A DNA stretch of 64,000 bases, taken from positions 2,418,001-2,482,000 of the forward strand of contig NZ_JBBCMA010000001.1 of NCBI RefSeq assembly GCF_037152535.1, given 5' to 3'. The position numbers were made by a program, and so were the translations under genes. The notes under the pieces are model-generated. The model was not told the origin of the DNA, searched no databases, and saw nothing but the letters and a program-made list of their open reading frames with translations. This stretch comes from Leclercia sp. AS011 (GTDB lineage: Bacteria; Pseudomonadota; Gammaproteobacteria; Enterobacterales; Enterobacteriaceae). Each line of letters begins with the position of its first letter. Positions within the stretch are counted from its first letter, which is position 1. This document shows, in pieces, positions 1 to 9,442 of the stretch.

Positions 1-4
1 ATTT

Positions 5-1210
5 ATGGCAATCAGTGAATCTACTCCTCCGGTGTCGACCGCTAAGGCGCGCACCTCCTTTGGTATTCTCGGTGCAATCAGTCTTTCACATCTGCTGAAC
101 GATATGATCCAGTCGCTTATTCTGGCGATCTATCCGCTTTTACAGTCCGAGTTCTCTCTCACCTTCGTGCAGATCGGCATGATCACCCTCACCTTCCAGC
201 TGGCGTCGTCGCTGCTGCAACCGGTGGTAGGCTACTGGACGGATAAATATCCGATGCCCTGGTCGCTGCCGATTGGCATGTGCTTTACCCTCAGCGGCCT
301 GATCCTGCTGGCGATGGCGGGCAGCTTTGAGGGCGTACTGGTGGCCGCCGCGCTGGTGGGTACCGGCTCGTCGGTCTTCCACCCGGAGTCGTCCCGCGTG
401 GCGCGCATGGCTTCCGGTGGCCGTCACGGGCTGGCGCAGTCGCTGTTCCAGGTGGGCGGTAACTTCGGCAGCTCCCTCGGCCCCCTGCTGGCGGCGGTGA
501 TCATCGCCCCGTACGGTAAAGGCAACGTGGCCTGGTTCGTGCTGGCCGCCCTGCTGGCGATTGTGGTTCTGGCGCAAATCAGCCGCTGGTATGCTGCCCA
601 GCACCAGGTGAATAAGGGCAAACCCAAAGCGCCGGTGGTTAATCCCCTGCCGCGCAACAAGGTGATTCTGGCCGTCAGCATCCTGCTGATGCTGATTTTC
701 TCCAAATACTTCTATATGGCGAGCATCAGCAGCTACTACACCTTTTATCTGATGGAAAAATTCGGATTATCGGTACAAAACGCCCAGTTCCACCTCTTCG
801 CCTTCCTGTTTGCGGTTGCTGCCGGGACGTTTATTGGCGGGCCATTGGGGGATAAGATCGGGCGTAAATATGTCATTTGGGGCTCTATCCTCGGCGTTGC
901 GCCCTTCACGCTTATTTTGCCCTATGCCACCCTGTGGTGGACGGGGGTTTTAACCGTAATCATTGGTTTTATCCTCGCCTCGGCCTTTTCGGCCATTCTG
1001 GTGTATGCCCAGGAGCTGCTTCCGGGGCGTATCGGCATGGTTTCCGGGCTGTTTTTTGGATTTGCCTTTGGCATGGGTGGCCTTGGCGCCGCGGTGTTAG
1101 GGCTGATTGCAGACCATACCAGCATCTTTTTGGTCTATAAAATCTGTGCTTTCCTGCCTCTTCTCGGGATGTTGACTATATTCTTGCCTGATAACCGGCA
1201 TAAAGCCTGA
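5..1210 (+). CDS. fsr: Fosmidomycin resistance MFS efflux transporter
   Basis: Inner-membrane proton-driven exporter of the major facilitator superfamily; the E. coli family member exports fosmidomycin. The 401 residues are almost entirely hydrophobic segments, consistent with 12 TM helices. The MFS motif A after TM2 is visible as GYWTDKYP (about 76-83). The protein matches E. coli Fsr along its length apart from a few residues missing in the variable N-terminus. Only four bases precede this ATG, so the ribosome binding site and a longer upstream start cannot be checked. A perfect hairpin follows the stop, and ybaL comes next on the same strand, as in E. coli. Confidence 0.93.
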   Translation: MAISESTPPVSTAKARTSFGILGAISLSHLLNDMIQSLILAIYPLLQSEFSLTFVQIGMITLTFQLASSLLQPVVGYWTDKYPMPWSLPIGMCFTLSGLILLAMAGSFEGVLVAAALVGTGSSVFHPESSRVARMASGGRHGLAQSLFQVGGNFGSSLGPLLAAVIIAPYGKGNVAWFVLAALLAIVVLAQISRWYAAQHQVNKGKPKAPVVNPLPRNKVILAVSILLMLIFSKYFYMASISSYYTFYLMEKFGLSVQNAQFHLFAFLFAVAAGTFIGGPLGDKIGRKYVIWGSILGVAPFTLILPYATLWWTGVLTVIIGFILASAFSAILVYAQELLPGRIGMVSGLFFGFAFGMGGLGAAVLGLIADHTSIFLVYKICAFLPLLGMLTIFLPDNRHKA

Positions 1211-1216
1211 TTTATC

Positions 1217-1243
1217 TGCGGCCAAACTCCTGATTTGGCCGCA
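1217..1243 (+). terminator. Hairpin downstream of fsr
   Basis: A perfect 10-bp inverted repeat (TGCGGCCAAA / TTTGGCCGCA, 7-nt loop) starts a few bases after the fsr stop. No run of T follows, so this is either an mRNA 3'-end stabiliser or a weak intrinsic terminator. The rest of the interval to ybaL (about 1245-1444) is AT-rich and should hold the ybaL promoter; I could not fix a single -35/-10 pair. Confidence 0.5.
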
Positions 1244-1444
1244 ACCTTCCCTACTGCCATAAGCCTTTCTTAGCACAGCCTCTTAAAAATCGTCCTGTTC
1301 TCCTTTTGTTTAACCCTTATTGCTGTTTTACTCAAATTTCAACAATTATTCATAAACATAATCATTAAATTTGTCATAAACTATTACTCGGCTTTTTGGT
1401 TTTTGGACCAAAAATGGAGTAACTCAGCAACGAAAGGAGACGGA

Positions 1445-3121
1445 ATGCATCACGCCACACCGCTTATCACCACCATTGTCGGTGGACTTGTACTCGCATT
1501 TATACTCGGCATGATTGCCAACAAACTTCGCATTTCTCCTCTGGTGGGCTATTTGTTAGCGGGCGTGTTAGCCGGCCCTTTTACCCCAGGTTTTGTTGCT
1601 GATACGAAACTTGCCCCGGAACTGGCGGAGCTTGGCGTGATCCTGCTGATGTTCGGTGTTGGTTTGCATTTCTCCCTGAAGGATCTGATGGCGGTAAAGT
1701 CGATCGCCATTCCCGGCGCGATCGCCCAGATAGCCGTGGCGACGTTGCTGGGTATGGCGCTTTCAGCGATGCTGGGCTGGCCGCTGATGACCGGCATTGT
1801 ATTTGGTCTCTGTCTTTCCACCGCCAGTACCGTGGTGCTGCTGCGCGCGCTTGAAGAGAGACAGCTGATTGACAGCCAGCGAGGGCAGATCGCCATTGGC
1901 TGGCTGATTGTTGAAGATCTGGTGATGGTATTAACCCTGGTGCTGCTGCCCGCGGTCGCCGGGATGCTGGAAAAAGACAACGTCGGCTTTGCCTCGCTGG
2001 CGCTGGATATGAGTATCACCATCGGTAAAGTGGTGGCCTTTATCGCCATTATGATGCTTGTGGGCCGTCGCCTGGTGCCGTGGATCCTCTCCCGCAGCGC
2101 CGCCACCGGTTCACGCGAGCTGTTTACCCTTGCGGTGCTGGCCCTGGCGCTGGGCATCGCCTTTGGAGCCGTGGAGCTGTTTGATGTCTCCTTCGCTCTG
2201 GGCGCTTTCTTCGCCGGGATGGTGCTGAACGAATCGGAACTGAGCCACCGTGCTGCCCACGATACCCTGCCCCTGCGCGACGCTTTTGCGGTGCTGTTCT
2301 TCGTCTCCGTGGGGATGCTGTTCGACCCGCTGGTGCTGATTGATCAGCCGCTGGCGGTGCTGGGCACCCTGGCGATCATCATCTTTGGTAAGTCGGTAGC
2401 CGCGTTCTTCCTGGTGCGCCTGTTCGGCCACTCGCCGCGTACCGCGCTGACCATCGCCGCCAGCCTGGCGCAGATCGGTGAGTTTGCCTTTATCCTCGCA
2501 GGCCTGGGCATGGCGCTGGATCTGCTGCCGCAGGCTGGACAGAACCTGGTGCTGGCGGGGGCGATCCTCTCGATTATGCTCAACCCGGTGCTGTTCGCCC
2601 TGCTGGAAAAATACCTCGAGAAAACCGAAACCCTCGAAGAGCAGACCCTGGAAGAGGCAACGGAAGAGGAGAAGCAGATCCCGGTGGATATCTGCAACCA
2701 CGCCCTGCTGGTCGGCTTTGGCCGCGTCGGCAGCCTGCTGGGTGAGAAGCTGATGGCCCAGGGCATTCCGCTGGTGGTGATTGAGACCTCCCGCACCCGG
2801 GTGGACGAGCTGCGCGAGCGCGGGGTTCGTGCGGTACTGGGTAATGCGGCCAACGAAGAGATCATGAATCTGGCGCATCTGGACTGCGCGCGCTGGCTGC
2901 TGCTGACCATTCCTAACGGTTACGAAGCCGGTGAGATTGTGGTCTCCGCCCGCGAGAAATACCCGCACCTGGAGATCATCGCCCGGGCGCATTACGACGA
3001 TGAAGTGGAATACATTATGGAGCGCGGCGCCAATCAGGTGGTGATGGGCGAGCGTGAAATTGCTAATACCATGCTGTCGCTGCTGGAGAAACCGTCGGTT
3101 GAAGTGGTGGTGACGGGGTAA
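1445..3121 (+). CDS. ybaL: YbaL, CPA2-family cation/proton antiporter with TrkA-N domain
   Basis: Predicted inner-membrane monovalent cation:proton antiporter of the KefB/KefC (CPA2) type. The first roughly 390 residues are the multi-helix Na/H exchanger domain. A charged linker rich in Glu (about 390-412) leads to a cytoplasmic TrkA-N/RCK nucleotide-binding domain with the Rossmann loop GFGRVG at about 424-429. The start is the ATG preceded by AAAGGAG, giving 558 residues as in E. coli and the N-terminus MHHATPLITT; an in-frame upstream start would add 14 unlikely residues. Substrate is not established; unlike KefB/C no quinone reductase partner lies beside it. A REP-like element follows and gsk converges on it. 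Confidence 0.93.
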   Translation: MHHATPLITTIVGGLVLAFILGMIANKLRISPLVGYLLAGVLAGPFTPGFVADTKLAPELAELGVILLMFGVGLHFSLKDLMAVKSIAIPGAIAQIAVATLLGMALSAMLGWPLMTGIVFGLCLSTASTVVLLRALEERQLIDSQRGQIAIGWLIVEDLVMVLTLVLLPAVAGMLEKDNVGFASLALDMSITIGKVVAFIAIMMLVGRRLVPWILSRSAATGSRELFTLAVLALALGIAFGAVELFDVSFALGAFFAGMVLNESELSHRAAHDTLPLRDAFAVLFFVSVGMLFDPLVLIDQPLAVLGTLAIIIFGKSVAAFFLVRLFGHSPRTALTIAASLAQIGEFAFILAGLGMALDLLPQAGQNLVLAGAILSIMLNPVLFALLEKYLEKTETLEEQTLEEATEEEKQIPVDICNHALLVGFGRVGSLLGEKLMAQGIPLVVIETSRTRVDELRERGVRAVLGNAANEEIMNLAHLDCARWLLLTIPNGYEAGEIVVSAREKYPHLEIIARAHYDDEVEYIMERGANQVVMGEREIANTMLSLLEKPSVEVVVTG

Positions 3122-3124
3122 AAA

Positions 3125-3192
3125 AAAGCCTGCTGGCGCTTCGCTTAGCAGGCCTACGTTGTAGCCCCGGCAAGCGCAGCGCCGCCGGGGAA
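3125..3192. repeat. REP/BIME-like palindromic element between ybaL and gsk
   Basis: Two linked imperfect palindromes, GCCTGCTGGC...GCTTAGCAGGC and GCCCCGGCAAGCGC...GCCGCCGGGG, joined by CTACGTTGTA. This has the arrangement of enterobacterial repetitive extragenic palindromes and sits, typically, between two convergent genes. A second element with the same plan lies at 35799-35874. It probably also acts as the transcription end for ybaL and gsk. Confidence 0.8.
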
Positions 3193-3197
3193 TTCTG

Positions 3198-4502
3198 CTA
3201 TCGATCCCAATAAGACTCTTCCAGGCTATCTTCCCTTTCCGGCAGGCCGCGTGTCAGACGCGGTGAATGCTGGTTCAGCACCTGATAACTCACGCGGTTC
3301 GCGTACTTACACACCTGGGCCAGCGACGAGTAGGTCAGCCAGTTAAACTTGTGTTTGCTGGAGTTCGGCACGTTGGTGCGGTGGAAGGCGTTAGCGGTGA
3401 TATCGTGTAGCAGCGCTGCCAGCGCGCCGTCGCCTGCGCCGTTGGTGTTCATGATCTTCTCCGGCCCGCCCATGTACGGGGCGATGTGCGAGAAGATACG
3501 CAGCGGGTTGACGCAATCCTTGTGGCGCATCGCGCGGCTGAATTCGAACTGGTTGAACTCGGCAATCGCCCCCGGCAGCAGCGGATGCTGGGTTTTGCGC
3601 TTCGCCTCTTCTTCGGTGAAACCGGCCATATACAGGCCTACCGGTCCGGCGGTGCAGAGCACCAGATCGACCCAGTCCAGCGCCTTGTCGGACGCCAGCA
3701 GCGGATCGCTCTCCCCGGTCAGGGCTTCAGCTTCTTCCTCGTTCATCGCCAGAATCGAGACGTGCTGTTTCAGGAACGCCTGCCACCACTCGGGATTATC
3801 GGCGATAACGAATTTGGTGCCCAGGGTCAGGACCACCGGCACGTTGTACTTCTTCGCGTACTCCACCGCCTTCATGGTCGCTTCCGGCATCGGCTCGCCC
3901 GGCTTGCAGCGTACCAGATAGGAGGTCAGCACCAGCGCCGACGCCCCGGCAATCACCTCTTCCGGGATGCTCTCGGCCCGCAGCTTGTTCATGTGCCCCG
4001 GGCTGATGGCGAAGGTCCGCTCGCCGGATTCCCCGATCAGCGTAAAACAGCGGCCAATCGCCCCGTCCACGCCCTGCAGGTAGTTCAGATCGGTACGGCT
4101 GGAGGTGTTACAGAGATAGCGATAGGCGTAACTGCCAATCTGGATGTTGCTGCACATCACCCCCAGCAGCACGGAGCGGTCATCAGCCAGCACGGAGTAG
4201 TTGTGCATGGTGTTACCGATGGTACCACCGGCAAACTGATGGGTGATCAGGTTATCCCGCACCAGCTCCTGGTACAGCGCCTCCGCCACATCGTCTTCGA
4301 TGACCAGCGAGTGCCCGGCGCTCAGGCCGTAACGCGCGACAAACGCATCGTCCACTTTTGCTTCAATATCCACCAGCGTCTGATCGATACCCACCACCCA
4401 GGCGGCGTTGGTCTCATTTTCCGGCTGAATTTGCTGCAGCAGCGGATCGCGGGCGTTGACGGGAAAGTAGTGTTTGGATTTGCGTTTACCGGGAAATTTC
4501 AT
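3198..4502 (-). CDS. gsk: Inosine-guanosine kinase
   Basis: Phosphorylates guanosine and inosine with ATP to give GMP and IMP in purine salvage, in the cytosol. It is a PfkB/ribokinase-family kinase: the anion-hole and catalytic-base motif NTNGAGDGA is at 352-360, with the GAGD aspartate at 358. The start is set at the MKFPGKRKSK methionine, giving 434 residues as in E. coli; a start 14 codons upstream lies in frame but has no homology. In E. coli the esterase gene aes lies between gsk and hemH; here only 62 bases separate them, so aes is absent. Confidence 0.95.
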   Translation of the reverse strand: MKFPGKRKSKHYFPVNARDPLLQQIQPENETNAAWVVGIDQTLVDIEAKVDDAFVARYGLSAGHSLVIEDDVAEALYQELVRDNLITHQFAGGTIGNTMHNYSVLADDRSVLLGVMCSNIQIGSYAYRYLCNTSSRTDLNYLQGVDGAIGRCFTLIGESGERTFAISPGHMNKLRAESIPEEVIAGASALVLTSYLVRCKPGEPMPEATMKAVEYAKKYNVPVVLTLGTKFVIADNPEWWQAFLKQHVSILAMNEEEAEALTGESDPLLASDKALDWVDLVLCTAGPVGLYMAGFTEEEAKRKTQHPLLPGAIAEFNQFEFSRAMRHKDCVNPLRIFSHIAPYMGGPEKIMNTNGAGDGALAALLHDITANAFHRTNVPNSSKHKFNWLTYSSLAQVCKYANRVSYQVLNQHSPRLTRGLPEREDSLEESYWDR

Positions 4503-4564
4503 GTTCTGAGCTACGAGTGACGATTGGGCCGGAAATGGTAGCACAAACCCGGCCCGGAGTGCGA

Positions 4565-5527
4565 TTAGCGGCTGTTGGTCACCAGGGAGACCATCATCTC
4601 GATGTGCTCAGGATCGTCGTTCAGCGCCGGAATGTACTCGTACTTCTCTCCGCCCGCTTCGAGGAAGAACTCCCGGTTTTGCACCGCGATCTCCTCCAGC
4701 GTCTCCAGACAGTCTGCCGCAAAGCCCGGCGACATCACCTGGATATGCTTCACCCCCTTCTCGCCCAGCATTTTGAGGGTTTCGTCGGTATAAGGCGTCA
4801 GCCACGGCTCGCGGCCAAAGCGCGACTGGAAGGTCATCATCACCTTCTCCGGCGGCAGGCCGAGCGCGGAGACCAGCTCACGGGTGGTATCGCGGCAGCG
4901 CTGAGGGTAGTCGTCCCCTTCGTCGGCAAATCGCTGGGGGATACCGTGATAGGAGAGCAACAGCAGATCCGGCTCGCCGTGCTTCGCAAAGGATGCGCGT
5001 GCGCTGCTGGCAAGGGCATTGATATACATGTCGTTATCCGCGTAGTCGCGAATAAAGGTCACGGAAGGAATACGGCGTCGGGTCGCCAGAATGCGCGCCA
5101 GCTCGTCCCAGACGGCGGCCACGGTGGAGCAGGAGTATTGCGGATAGAGTGCCAGCACCACGATGTGGTCCACGCCCTGCGCCAGCAGTTCCGTGACGGC
5201 GCTTTCCAGCGACGGTTTACCGTAGCTCATCCCCAGCGCGACGGGGGTATCCGGCAGACGGGCAGCGAGGGCTTTCTCCTGACGACGGCTGTAGACCATT
5301 AGCGGTGAGCCCTCTTCCATCCAGACGGACTGATAGAGTTTTGCCACGCGCGGCGAACGGATCGGCAGGATCACGCCGCGCAGCAAGGGCCACCACAGCA
5401 GACGCGGGGTATCCACAACGCGCGTATCGCTCAGAAACTGGCGCAGATAACGGCTGACCGCTGCGGGGGTTGGGGCTTCGGGGGTACCTAAATTGGCAAG
5501 CAGGATGCCGGTTTTCGCCTGACTCAT
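4565..5527 (-). CDS. hemH: Ferrochelatase
   Basis: Inserts Fe2+ into protoporphyrin IX to make protoheme, the last step of heme synthesis, at the cytoplasmic side of the membrane. The 320-residue length is that of the enterobacterial enzyme. The active-site histidine is H194 in LSYHGIPQR, and the conserved acidic helix [10 protein letters not shown] is at 271-280. It follows adk on the same strand after about 124 bases containing a GC-rich hairpin, the usual enterobacterial neighbourhood. No iron or heme regulatory site is evident. Confidence 0.96.
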   Translation of the reverse strand: MSQAKTGILLANLGTPEAPTPAAVSRYLRQFLSDTRVVDTPRLLWWPLLRGVILPIRSPRVAKLYQSVWMEEGSPLMVYSRRQEKALAARLPDTPVALGMSYGKPSLESAVTELLAQGVDHIVVLALYPQYSCSTVAAVWDELARILATRRRIPSVTFIRDYADNDMYINALASSARASFAKHGEPDLLLLSYHGIPQRFADEGDDYPQRCRDTTRELVSALGLPPEKVMMTFQSRFGREPWLTPYTDETLKMLGEKGVKHIQVMSPGFAADCLETLEEIAVQNREFFLEAGGEKYEYIPALNDDPEHIEMMVSLVTNSR

Positions 5528-5618
5528 TCACGCCTCATAACCTTTTAACAGGCTGATAAGTGTATCTGAAAAGTGCGTAAACGGAACCAATTGCAGTAAG
5601 AGGTGAGATGAGAATTTT

Positions 5619-5642
5619 TCTCACCCGGGGACCCGGGTGAGA
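5619..5642 (-). terminator. GC-rich hairpin between adk and hemH
   Basis: Perfect inverted repeat with arms of the form TCTCACCCGGG / CCCGGGTGAGA just downstream of the adk stop. On the adk strand it is followed by A-rich rather than T-rich sequence, so full termination is uncertain. It may be a partial terminator or an mRNA stabiliser, allowing some read-through into hemH. Confidence 0.5.
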
Positions 5643-5651
5643 GAGGTGCGA

Positions 5652-6329
<678 letters not shown>

Positions 6330-6429
6330 TCAAAAGCGCTAAACAATACCATCAGAACGGATGTGGCTCAAGAAAGGCGGGAAGGCTGAAACGGTTAATG
6401 AGGGGAATTTATTAGAAGCTACGGTGATG

Positions 6430-6453
6430 ACCCCTCTCCCCACGGGGGAGAGG
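6430..6453 (-). terminator. CCTCTCCC-type palindrome after htpG
   Basis: Arms CCCTCTCCCC and GGGGGAGAGGG form a strong hairpin 13 bases beyond the htpG stop. The same CCCTCTCCC/GGGAGAGGG motif occurs as a larger composite at 13265-13347, so this is probably a member of a dispersed intergenic repeat family that also serves as a transcription end. The 169 bases between htpG and the adk start hold nothing else clear besides the expected adk promoter. Confidence 0.6.
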
Positions 6454-6465
6454 GATTTGAGGAAC

Positions 6466-8340
6466 TTAGCTCAGCAGCAGCGCATTCACGCGCTTGATGA
6501 ACTGGTTCGGATCTTCCAGCGTGCCGCGCTCGGCCAGCAGGGATTGATCCAGCAGCAGCTCAACCCACTCGGCAAAGCGGGCTTCGTCCTGCGTCTCGGC
6601 CGCACGTTTCACCAGGGCGTGATCCGGATTGAGTTCAAAGATGTACTTCACTTCCGGTACCGCCTGGCCCGCAGCGGCGAACAGCTTCGCCATCTGGGTG
6701 CTCATCTCGTCGGCTTCGGTGGTGACGATGGCCGGGGTATCCGTCAGACGGTGGGTGAAACGCACCTCTTTCACGCGGTCGCCCAGATGGGTTTTCACGC
6801 GCTCAACAAACGGCTCCAGCGCCTTTTCCGCCTCTTTCGCGGTTTCGTCCACTTCATCCGCCAGCTTGTCGATGGACTCATCGGCTTTGGCAACGGACTG
6901 GAACGCTTTACCGCTGAACTCGGTCAGGTAGTTCATCATCCACTCATCGATGCGATCGGAAAGCAGCAGCACTTCGATGCCTTTCTTACGCAGCAGCTCC
7001 AGGTGCGGGCTGCTCTTCGCCGCGGCATAGCTGTCGGCGGTGATGTAGTAGATCTTCTCCTGCCCTTCCTTCATGCGGGAGATGTACTCTTCCAGCGACA
7101 CGGTCTGCTCAGAAGAGTCAGTGTGCGTGGAGGCAAAGCGCAGCAGCTTAGCAATGGCTTCAACGTTAGACGCATCTTCCGCCGGGCCCTCTTTCAGCAC
7201 CAGGCCGAACTGTTTCCAGAAGGTCTGGTATTTTTCCGCGTCGTCTTTTGCCAGCTTGTCCAGCATCTGCAGGGCGCGTTTGCTCAGGGCGGTACGCAGG
7301 TTGCGGGTCACGGTGCTGTCCTGCAGGATCTCACGGGAGACGTTCAGCGGCAGGTCGTTGGAGTCGATCAGGCCACGCACAAAGCGCAGGTAGTTCGGCA
7401 TGAACTGCTCAGCTTCGTCCATGATGAACACGCGCTGAACGTACAGCTTCAGGCCGTGCTTGTGATCGCGGTTCCACATATCCCACGGCGCCTGTGCCGG
7501 GATATACAGCAGGCTGGTGTACTCCTGCTTACCTTCAACACGGTTGTGGCTCCAGGTCAGCGGGTCGGTAAAGTCGTGGGCGATGTGTTTGTAGAACTCG
7601 GTGTACTCTTCGTCTTTGATCTCAGACTTGTTGCGCGTCCACAGCGCCTGGGCCTTGTTGATCTTTTCCCAGGAGATGACGGTTTCGCCGTCCTGCTCTT
7701 CCTGTTTTTCGATCTCGACCGGCAGGGCGATATGGTCAGAATATTTGCTGATGATAGAGCGCACGCGCCAGTCGTTGAGGAAATCGTCTTCCCCTTCGCG
7801 CAGGTGCAGGGTGATCTCGGTACCGCGATCGGCTTTGGTAATGCCCGCTACGGTGTATTCACCTTCGCCGTGGGATTCCCAGAACACGCCGCTTTCGGCG
7901 CTTTCGCCTGCCGCACGGGTGCGCACGGTGACTTTATCCGCCACGATGAATGCCGAATAGAAGCCCACGCCGAACTGGCCGATCAGCTGGCTGTCTTTCG
8001 CCTGATCGGAACCCATCGACTGCAGGAAGGCTTTGGTGCCTGATTTGGCGATGGTACCGAGGTGGTCAATGGCTTCATCACGGGTCATGCCGATGCCGTT
8101 GTCGGCGATGGTCAGGGTGCGGTTCTCTTTATCAAAGGAGACGCGCACGCGCAGTTCACCGTCACCTTCATACAGCTCTGGCTTCGACAGCGCGCGGAAA
8201 CGCAGCTTGTCTGCCGCATCAGAGGCGTTAGAGATAAGCTCGCGCAGGAAGATTTCTTTATTGGAATAAAGAGAATGGATCATCAGGTGCAGAAGTTGTT
8301 TTACCTCTGACTGGAAACCACGGGTTTCTTGTCCTTTCAT
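6466..8340 (-). CDS. htpG: Hsp90-family molecular chaperone HtpG
   Basis: Cytosolic ATP-dependent chaperone, a homodimer that remodels folded or partly folded clients together with DnaK. The 624 residues match the E. coli length. The N-terminal GHKL ATPase domain shows the catalytic Glu34, Asn38 in [11 protein letters not shown], the nucleotide motif ADNGIGMT (79-86) and the lid motif GQFGVGFY (121-128). Middle client/ATP domain and C-terminal dimer domain follow. A heat-shock sigma-32 promoter lies about 55-80 bases upstream. Confidence 0.97.
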   Translation of the reverse strand: MKGQETRGFQSEVKQLLHLMIHSLYSNKEIFLRELISNASDAADKLRFRALSKPELYEGDGELRVRVSFDKENRTLTIADNGIGMTRDEAIDHLGTIAKSGTKAFLQSMGSDQAKDSQLIGQFGVGFYSAFIVADKVTVRTRAAGESAESGVFWESHGEGEYTVAGITKADRGTEITLHLREGEDDFLNDWRVRSIISKYSDHIALPVEIEKQEEQDGETVISWEKINKAQALWTRNKSEIKDEEYTEFYKHIAHDFTDPLTWSHNRVEGKQEYTSLLYIPAQAPWDMWNRDHKHGLKLYVQRVFIMDEAEQFMPNYLRFVRGLIDSNDLPLNVSREILQDSTVTRNLRTALSKRALQMLDKLAKDDAEKYQTFWKQFGLVLKEGPAEDASNVEAIAKLLRFASTHTDSSEQTVSLEEYISRMKEGQEKIYYITADSYAAAKSSPHLELLRKKGIEVLLLSDRIDEWMMNYLTEFSGKAFQSVAKADESIDKLADEVDETAKEAEKALEPFVERVKTHLGDRVKEVRFTHRLTDTPAIVTTEADEMSTQMAKLFAAAGQAVPEVKYIFELNPDHALVKRAAETQDEARFAEWVELLLDQSLLAERGTLEDPNQFIKRVNALLLS

Positions 8341-8393
8341 ACTAAGTCGACCTCAACAATGCCATTTAATGGGGTTTAAAAGCGTTGAGGGAG

Positions 8394-8422
8394 AGATGGG
8401 GATAAGGGGAAAGGTTTTCAAG
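8394..8422 (-). promoter_or_regulatory. Sigma-32 heat-shock promoter of htpG
   Basis: On the minus strand CTTGAA (8422-8417) and CCCCATCT (8401-8394) are separated by 15 bases, matching the RpoH consensus. The site is correctly placed upstream of htpG. The -35 directly abuts the recR hairpin at 8423-8446, so recR transcription is likely ended just where htpG control begins. Confidence 0.88.
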
Positions 8423-8446
8423 CGGAGGCCACGGCTGCAGCCTCCG
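8423..8446 (-). terminator. Hairpin after recR
   Basis: Arms CGGAGGC and GCCTCCG close a 10-nt loop 6 bases beyond the recR stop. The sequence after it (CTTGAAAACCTTT) contains only a short T-stretch, so termination may be partial. Confidence 0.5.
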
Positions 8447-8451
8447 TTTGG

Positions 8452-9057
8452 TCAGAAAATAATCTTGTGACGCCCGGCCAGAGAGTGTGACAGCGTGGTG
8501 CCGTCCACCATCTCCAGCTCGCCGCCCACCGGAACGCCGTGGGCGATACGGCTGGCATCGACGCCGGACTCCGCGCACAGCTCGGCGATGTAGTTGGCCG
8601 TCGCCTCCCCTTCCACCGTTGGGTTGGTGGCGAGGATCACCTCGCTGATCGTTTCCGATTTCAGACGCTGTTCAAGACGGTCCAGACCGATATCATCCGG
8701 CCCGATGCCGTCCAGCGGCGACAGGTGGCCCATCAGCACAAAGTAGCAGCCGGAAAACTGCCCGGTCTGTTCGATGGCGTAGATGTCCGCAGGACTCTCC
8801 ACCACACAGATCTGACCATTTTCCTGACGGCGCGGATTGGCGCAGATGTTACACACCTCCTGCTCGGTAAAGGTGCGGCAGTCCGCACAGTGACCGATTT
8901 CTGACATGGCGCGGGTCAGGGCCTGCGCCAGACGCATGCCGCCGCTGCGATCGCGCTGCAGCAGGGTAAACGCCATGCGCTGCGCCGACTTCGGGCCTAC
9001 GCCCGGCAGGCAGCGTAGCGCTTCCATTAACTGCGTGAGCAGCGGACTGGTTTGCAT
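8452..9057 (-). CDS. recR: Recombination mediator RecR
   Basis: Part of the RecFOR pathway; with RecO it loads RecA on SSB-coated gapped DNA. The 201 residues have the family layout: helix-hairpin-helix near 10-35, a zinc finger with C57, C60, C69 and C72, and a Toprim domain from about 81 to 176. The start ATG shares one base with the ybaB stop (TGATG), indicating translational coupling. It is the last gene of the dnaX-ybaB-recR operon. Confidence 0.97.
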   Translation of the reverse strand: MQTSPLLTQLMEALRCLPGVGPKSAQRMAFTLLQRDRSGGMRLAQALTRAMSEIGHCADCRTFTEQEVCNICANPRRQENGQICVVESPADIYAIEQTGQFSGCYFVLMGHLSPLDGIGPDDIGLDRLEQRLKSETISEVILATNPTVEGEATANYIAELCAESGVDASRIAHGVPVGGELEMVDGTTLSHSLAGRHKIIF

Positions 9058-9389
9058 CAGAATGGCATCTTAAAGCCCGGTGGCAGCTGCATTCCGGAGG
9101 ATACAGAGGCCATTTTTTCTTTCTGGGTTTCGTCGATACGGCGCGCAGCATCGTTAAATGCAGCGGCGACCAGATCTTCCAGCATATCTTTGTCGTCTTC
9201 GAGCAGGCTTGGGTCGATCTCCACGCGACGGCAGTTATGTGCGCCGTTGATGGTCACTTTGACCAGGCCAGCGCCTGATTCGCCAGTGACTTCCATCTGC
9301 GCGATCTCTTCCTGCATCTTCTGCATTTTTTCCTGCATCTGCTGGGCCTGCTTCATCAGACCACCCAGACCGCCTTTACCACCAAACAT
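9057..9389 (-). CDS. ybaB: YbaB/EbfC nucleoid-associated protein
   Basis: Small dimeric DNA-binding protein of the YbaB/EbfC family, thought to coat the nucleoid with low sequence preference. The 110 residues begin with the Gly/Met/Gln-rich segment [20 protein letters not shown], leading into the long N-terminal helix, followed by a beta-sheet core. It is cotranscribed with dnaX (53 bases upstream) and recR (one-base overlap), a near-universal arrangement that suggests a role linked to replication or repair. Confidence 0.95.
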   Translation of the reverse strand: MFGGKGGLGGLMKQAQQMQEKMQKMQEEIAQMEVTGESGAGLVKVTINGAHNCRRVEIDPSLLEDDKDMLEDLVAAAFNDAARRIDETQKEKMASVSSGMQLPPGFKMPF

Positions 9390-9442
9390 AGGCTTCTCTC
9401 TTCTTTCACGTTAAAGATAACAACCGTAAGTCAGACTCACGA

